A stretch of DNA of 6,610 nucleotides. It comes from a bacterium (GTDB lineage: Bacteria > Patescibacteriota > Minisyncoccia > Moranbacterales > DUUL01). Shown in pieces: positions 5,028 to 6,610 of the stretch (position 1 is its first letter; each line of letters starts with the position of its first letter). The notes beneath the pieces were generated by a model. That model was not told the origin of the DNA, ran no database searches, and saw only the letters and a list, made by a program, of their open reading frames with translations. Position numbers and translations under genes: made by a program. The stretch is taken from positions 1 through 6,610 of the forward strand of contig DAOWHU010000083.1 in assembly GCA_030641245.1 (NCBI GenBank). Direction: 5' to 3'.

Positions 5028-5777
5028 ATGAAAAAGAAAAAATTAATTTTTTTAGATACTGAGACTACTGGGAATGATTTGGAGAAAGATCGGCTTTGTC
5101 AGGTGGCGTATGAAGAGGTTATTCTCCAAGGGCGGACAGATTCCAAAAAATCTGAAAAGATGAAAGCTCAGAATTTCAAACCACCTATCCCAATCTCAGT
5201 TAAAGCTATGAGTATTACTCATATTACTAATAAAATGGTGGAGAAAGAGAAGGCTTTTCAAGGAAGCAAATTTGTCAAAGACCTAGAGAAGGTTTTGCAA
5301 AATAATATTATGGTAGCCCATAATGCCAAATTTGATATTGCAATGTTAAGCAATGAGGACATAAAAGTTCCTCAATTTATTTGCACTTTACGACTGGCTC
5401 GATATCTGGATGAAGAACAAGAAATTCCTGAATATAACTTGCAATTTTTGCGATATTACTACGAAGTTGATGTCGAAGTTAATCCACACAGCGCCGAGGG
5501 AGATGTAATTGTTTTGGAGGCGATTTTCAATCATTTATTTGAAATTGCCCAAAAAAAAGCCCCCAAAGCTTCGGAGGAAAAAATTATTGAGAGAATGGTT
5601 GATATTTCTGCCAATCCAGTTTTGATCAAAAAATTTACTTTTGGAAAATACACCGGAGAGAGAGTTGCGGACATTGTTCAAAAAGATCGACAGTACTTAA
5701 ACTGGCTTAAAAAGACTAAAGAAGAAGAGGGGACCGATGAAGATTGGTTGTTTACTTTAAAACATTGTTTGAAATAG
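5028..5777 (+). CDS. DEDDh-type 3'-5' exonuclease with ExoX-like C-terminal motif
   Basis: This cytoplasmic nuclease of 249 residues should remove nucleotides from DNA 3' ends using two metal ions. The DnaQ-fold motifs are complete: Exo I FLDTETTG (Asp10, Glu12), Exo II HNAKFD (Asp103) and Exo III HSAEGD (His154, Asp159), the DEDDh pattern. SITHIT (63-68) is the usual conserved segment between motifs I and II. The C-terminal part, FGKYTGERVADIV followed by YLNWL (205-227), matches the short FGK-G...YL-WL module found at the end of exonuclease X and related proteins. Together these suggest a repair or proofreading-type stand-alone exonuclease; the actual pathway is inferred. It begins 21 bases after the recombinase remnant without a clear ribosome binding site, and ends in TAG. 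Confidence 0.9.
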   Translation: MKKKKLIFLDTETTGNDLEKDRLCQVAYEEVILQGRTDSKKSEKMKAQNFKPPIPISVKAMSITHITNKMVEKEKAFQGSKFVKDLEKVLQNNIMVAHNAKFDIAMLSNEDIKVPQFICTLRLARYLDEEQEIPEYNLQFLRYYYEVDVEVNPHSAEGDVIVLEAIFNHLFEIAQKKAPKASEEKIIERMVDISANPVLIKKFTFGKYTGERVADIVQKDRQYLNWLKKTKEEEGTDEDWLFTLKHCLK

Positions 5778-5798
5778 ATTTTAGCTGAAAGAACGAAT

Positions 5799-5830
5799 AA
5801 AAAAACAGTTGCTAGGGTGACTGTTTTTTT
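5799..5830. terminator. Bidirectional terminator between convergent genes
   Basis: A7-CAGT (5799-5809) pairs with ACTG-T7 (5820-5830) around a 10-base loop. With an A tract on one side and a T tract on the other it can end both the exonuclease transcript (stop 21 bases before) and the transporter transcript (stop 19 bases away on the other strand). Confidence 0.85.
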
Positions 5831-5849
5831 ATTGGTTTGACAGTTATGT

Positions 5850-6610
5850 TCATTCTTCTTCGATGCAAATTTTCTTTTTCAACACGGCGGTAAGAGTTTT
5901 AGTTAGCAAAACGATAATCATAACGCACAATAAAGCAAAAAAAGCTATTGCGAGATATTTAAAGAAAGGCTGATTAGTTTCATAAAACATCAAAACAGTC
6001 GCAATGGTTACAGCTGAAATTGGGAAGGAATAAGCCCACCAGGATAAATAATATTTTATATGGCAGAACATTTTTATTTGTGCAAATAGTAAAATTGTCA
6101 AAAATAACGCAAGGTAATATAGTATTTTCGTGAATTCATTTATTTCACCAGTTAATTTTATTAATGAAATAAAGCCAACTGCTGGTGGCGCAATTAAAAT
6201 AAAGAATGTTGGCAATAGTTTATTTGGCAATGGATTATGGAAAATAATACGGTTGAAAAAAATTATCAATAAAATGATCCAAAACATGAAACCGATACTA
6301 AAAAAGAACCATGAAATTTCTGGAGAAAAGTGGCTAGCGCCAGCTACGGGAATTAGAATATTTCCAACAGCTGGGATAAACCAAGAAGGATTCATGTGTT
6401 TAATTTCAAATTTAGTGTGTTGGATCCAAATGGAAATTATTTTTATTGTTAAAATAAAATGAACGATTGTTCCGCCAATCCAGAGTCGTTCAGAAAGGGG
6501 CTGATTTATAGACAGAAAGGCAATGCTTAAAAGAAGCAAGCTGATTGAGAAGGTTGGAAAAAAATTTAGTTTTATGGGATGGTCAAACTCTTTTTTTACT
6601 TCGTTTACAA
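5850..6610 (-). CDS. TehA/SLAC1-family (TDT) anion transporter, N-terminus outside the window
   Basis: The frame is open to the right edge, so the start codon is not in view; 252 residues are visible and the N-terminal one or two helices are missing. A TTG at 6539 is not the likely start, because the upstream residues EFDHPIKLNFFPT belong to the family pattern. Other conserved stretches are NPSWFIPAVGN (about 73-83), FHNPLPNKLLPT (about 123-134), APPAVGF and WWAYSFP (about 190-196). About eight hydrophobic segments remain. The TDT family includes the tellurite-resistance-associated channel TehA, malate permeases and plant SLAC1, which move small anions or dicarboxylates through the cytoplasmic membrane. 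The ion cannot be told from this sequence. It ends in TGA, followed two codons later by an in-frame TAA. Confidence 0.9.
   Translation of the reverse strand, partial: VNEVKKEFDHPIKLNFFPTFSISLLLLSIAFLSINQPLSERLWIGGTIVHFILTIKIISIWIQHTKFEIKHMNPSWFIPAVGNILIPVAGASHFSPEISWFFFSIGFMFWIILLIIFFNRIIFHNPLPNKLLPTFFILIAPPAVGFISLIKLTGEINEFTKILYYLALFLTILLFAQIKMFCHIKYYLSWWAYSFPISAVTIATVLMFYETNQPFFKYLAIAFFALLCVMIIVLLTKTLTAVLKKKICIEEE

Overview
The window looks like a piece of an AT-rich bacterial genome, probably a metagenomic contig that starts at or near base 1. Several genes lack a Shine-Dalgarno sequence, genes are compact and alternate in strand, and the broken integrase resembles those I associate with Patescibacteria (Candidate Phyla Radiation). 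A patescibacterial origin is therefore plausible but unproven: no rRNA or other marker gene is present. Stop codons of the intact genes are mostly TAA, with one TAG and one TGA.

Bases 1-553 hold no protein gene but are full of inverted repeats. First comes a 170-base near-perfect palindrome centred on a terminator hairpin. It overlaps a candidate structured RNA (about 106-268, minus strand) whose two ends pair with each other and whose 3' end reads CGCCA just before the terminator. Then come two perfect hairpins (270-297 and 302-345) and a 113-base stem-loop element (408-520). A strong sigma70-type promoter (554-582) follows and drives a lipoprotein gene of unknown function (664-1308), which is closed by its own terminator.

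Bases 1387-3278 carry two divergent enzyme genes: a BaiN/HI0933-type FAD flavoprotein (minus) and a Nudix hydrolase (plus) that resembles the NUDT15/MTH2 subgroup. The flavoprotein has a long-loop terminator downstream, preceded by a short GCGTATT tandem repeat.

Bases 3447-5006 look accessory. A small five-helix membrane protein (minus) has a promoter that contains an operator-like palindrome. A perfect 13-7-13 inverted repeat comes next, then a very AT-rich XerC/D-like tyrosine recombinase pseudogene broken by in-frame stop codons. The repeat has the geometry of a recombinase crossover site and is the most suggestive unexplained element here.

Bases 5028-6610 carry a DEDDh 3'-5' exonuclease with an ExoX-type C-terminal motif (plus). 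It converges on a TehA/SLAC1-family transporter (minus) that runs off the right edge, and a symmetrical terminator lies between them. The genes show no common pathway. The window reads as several single-gene transcription units around a decayed mobile element, not as one operon.
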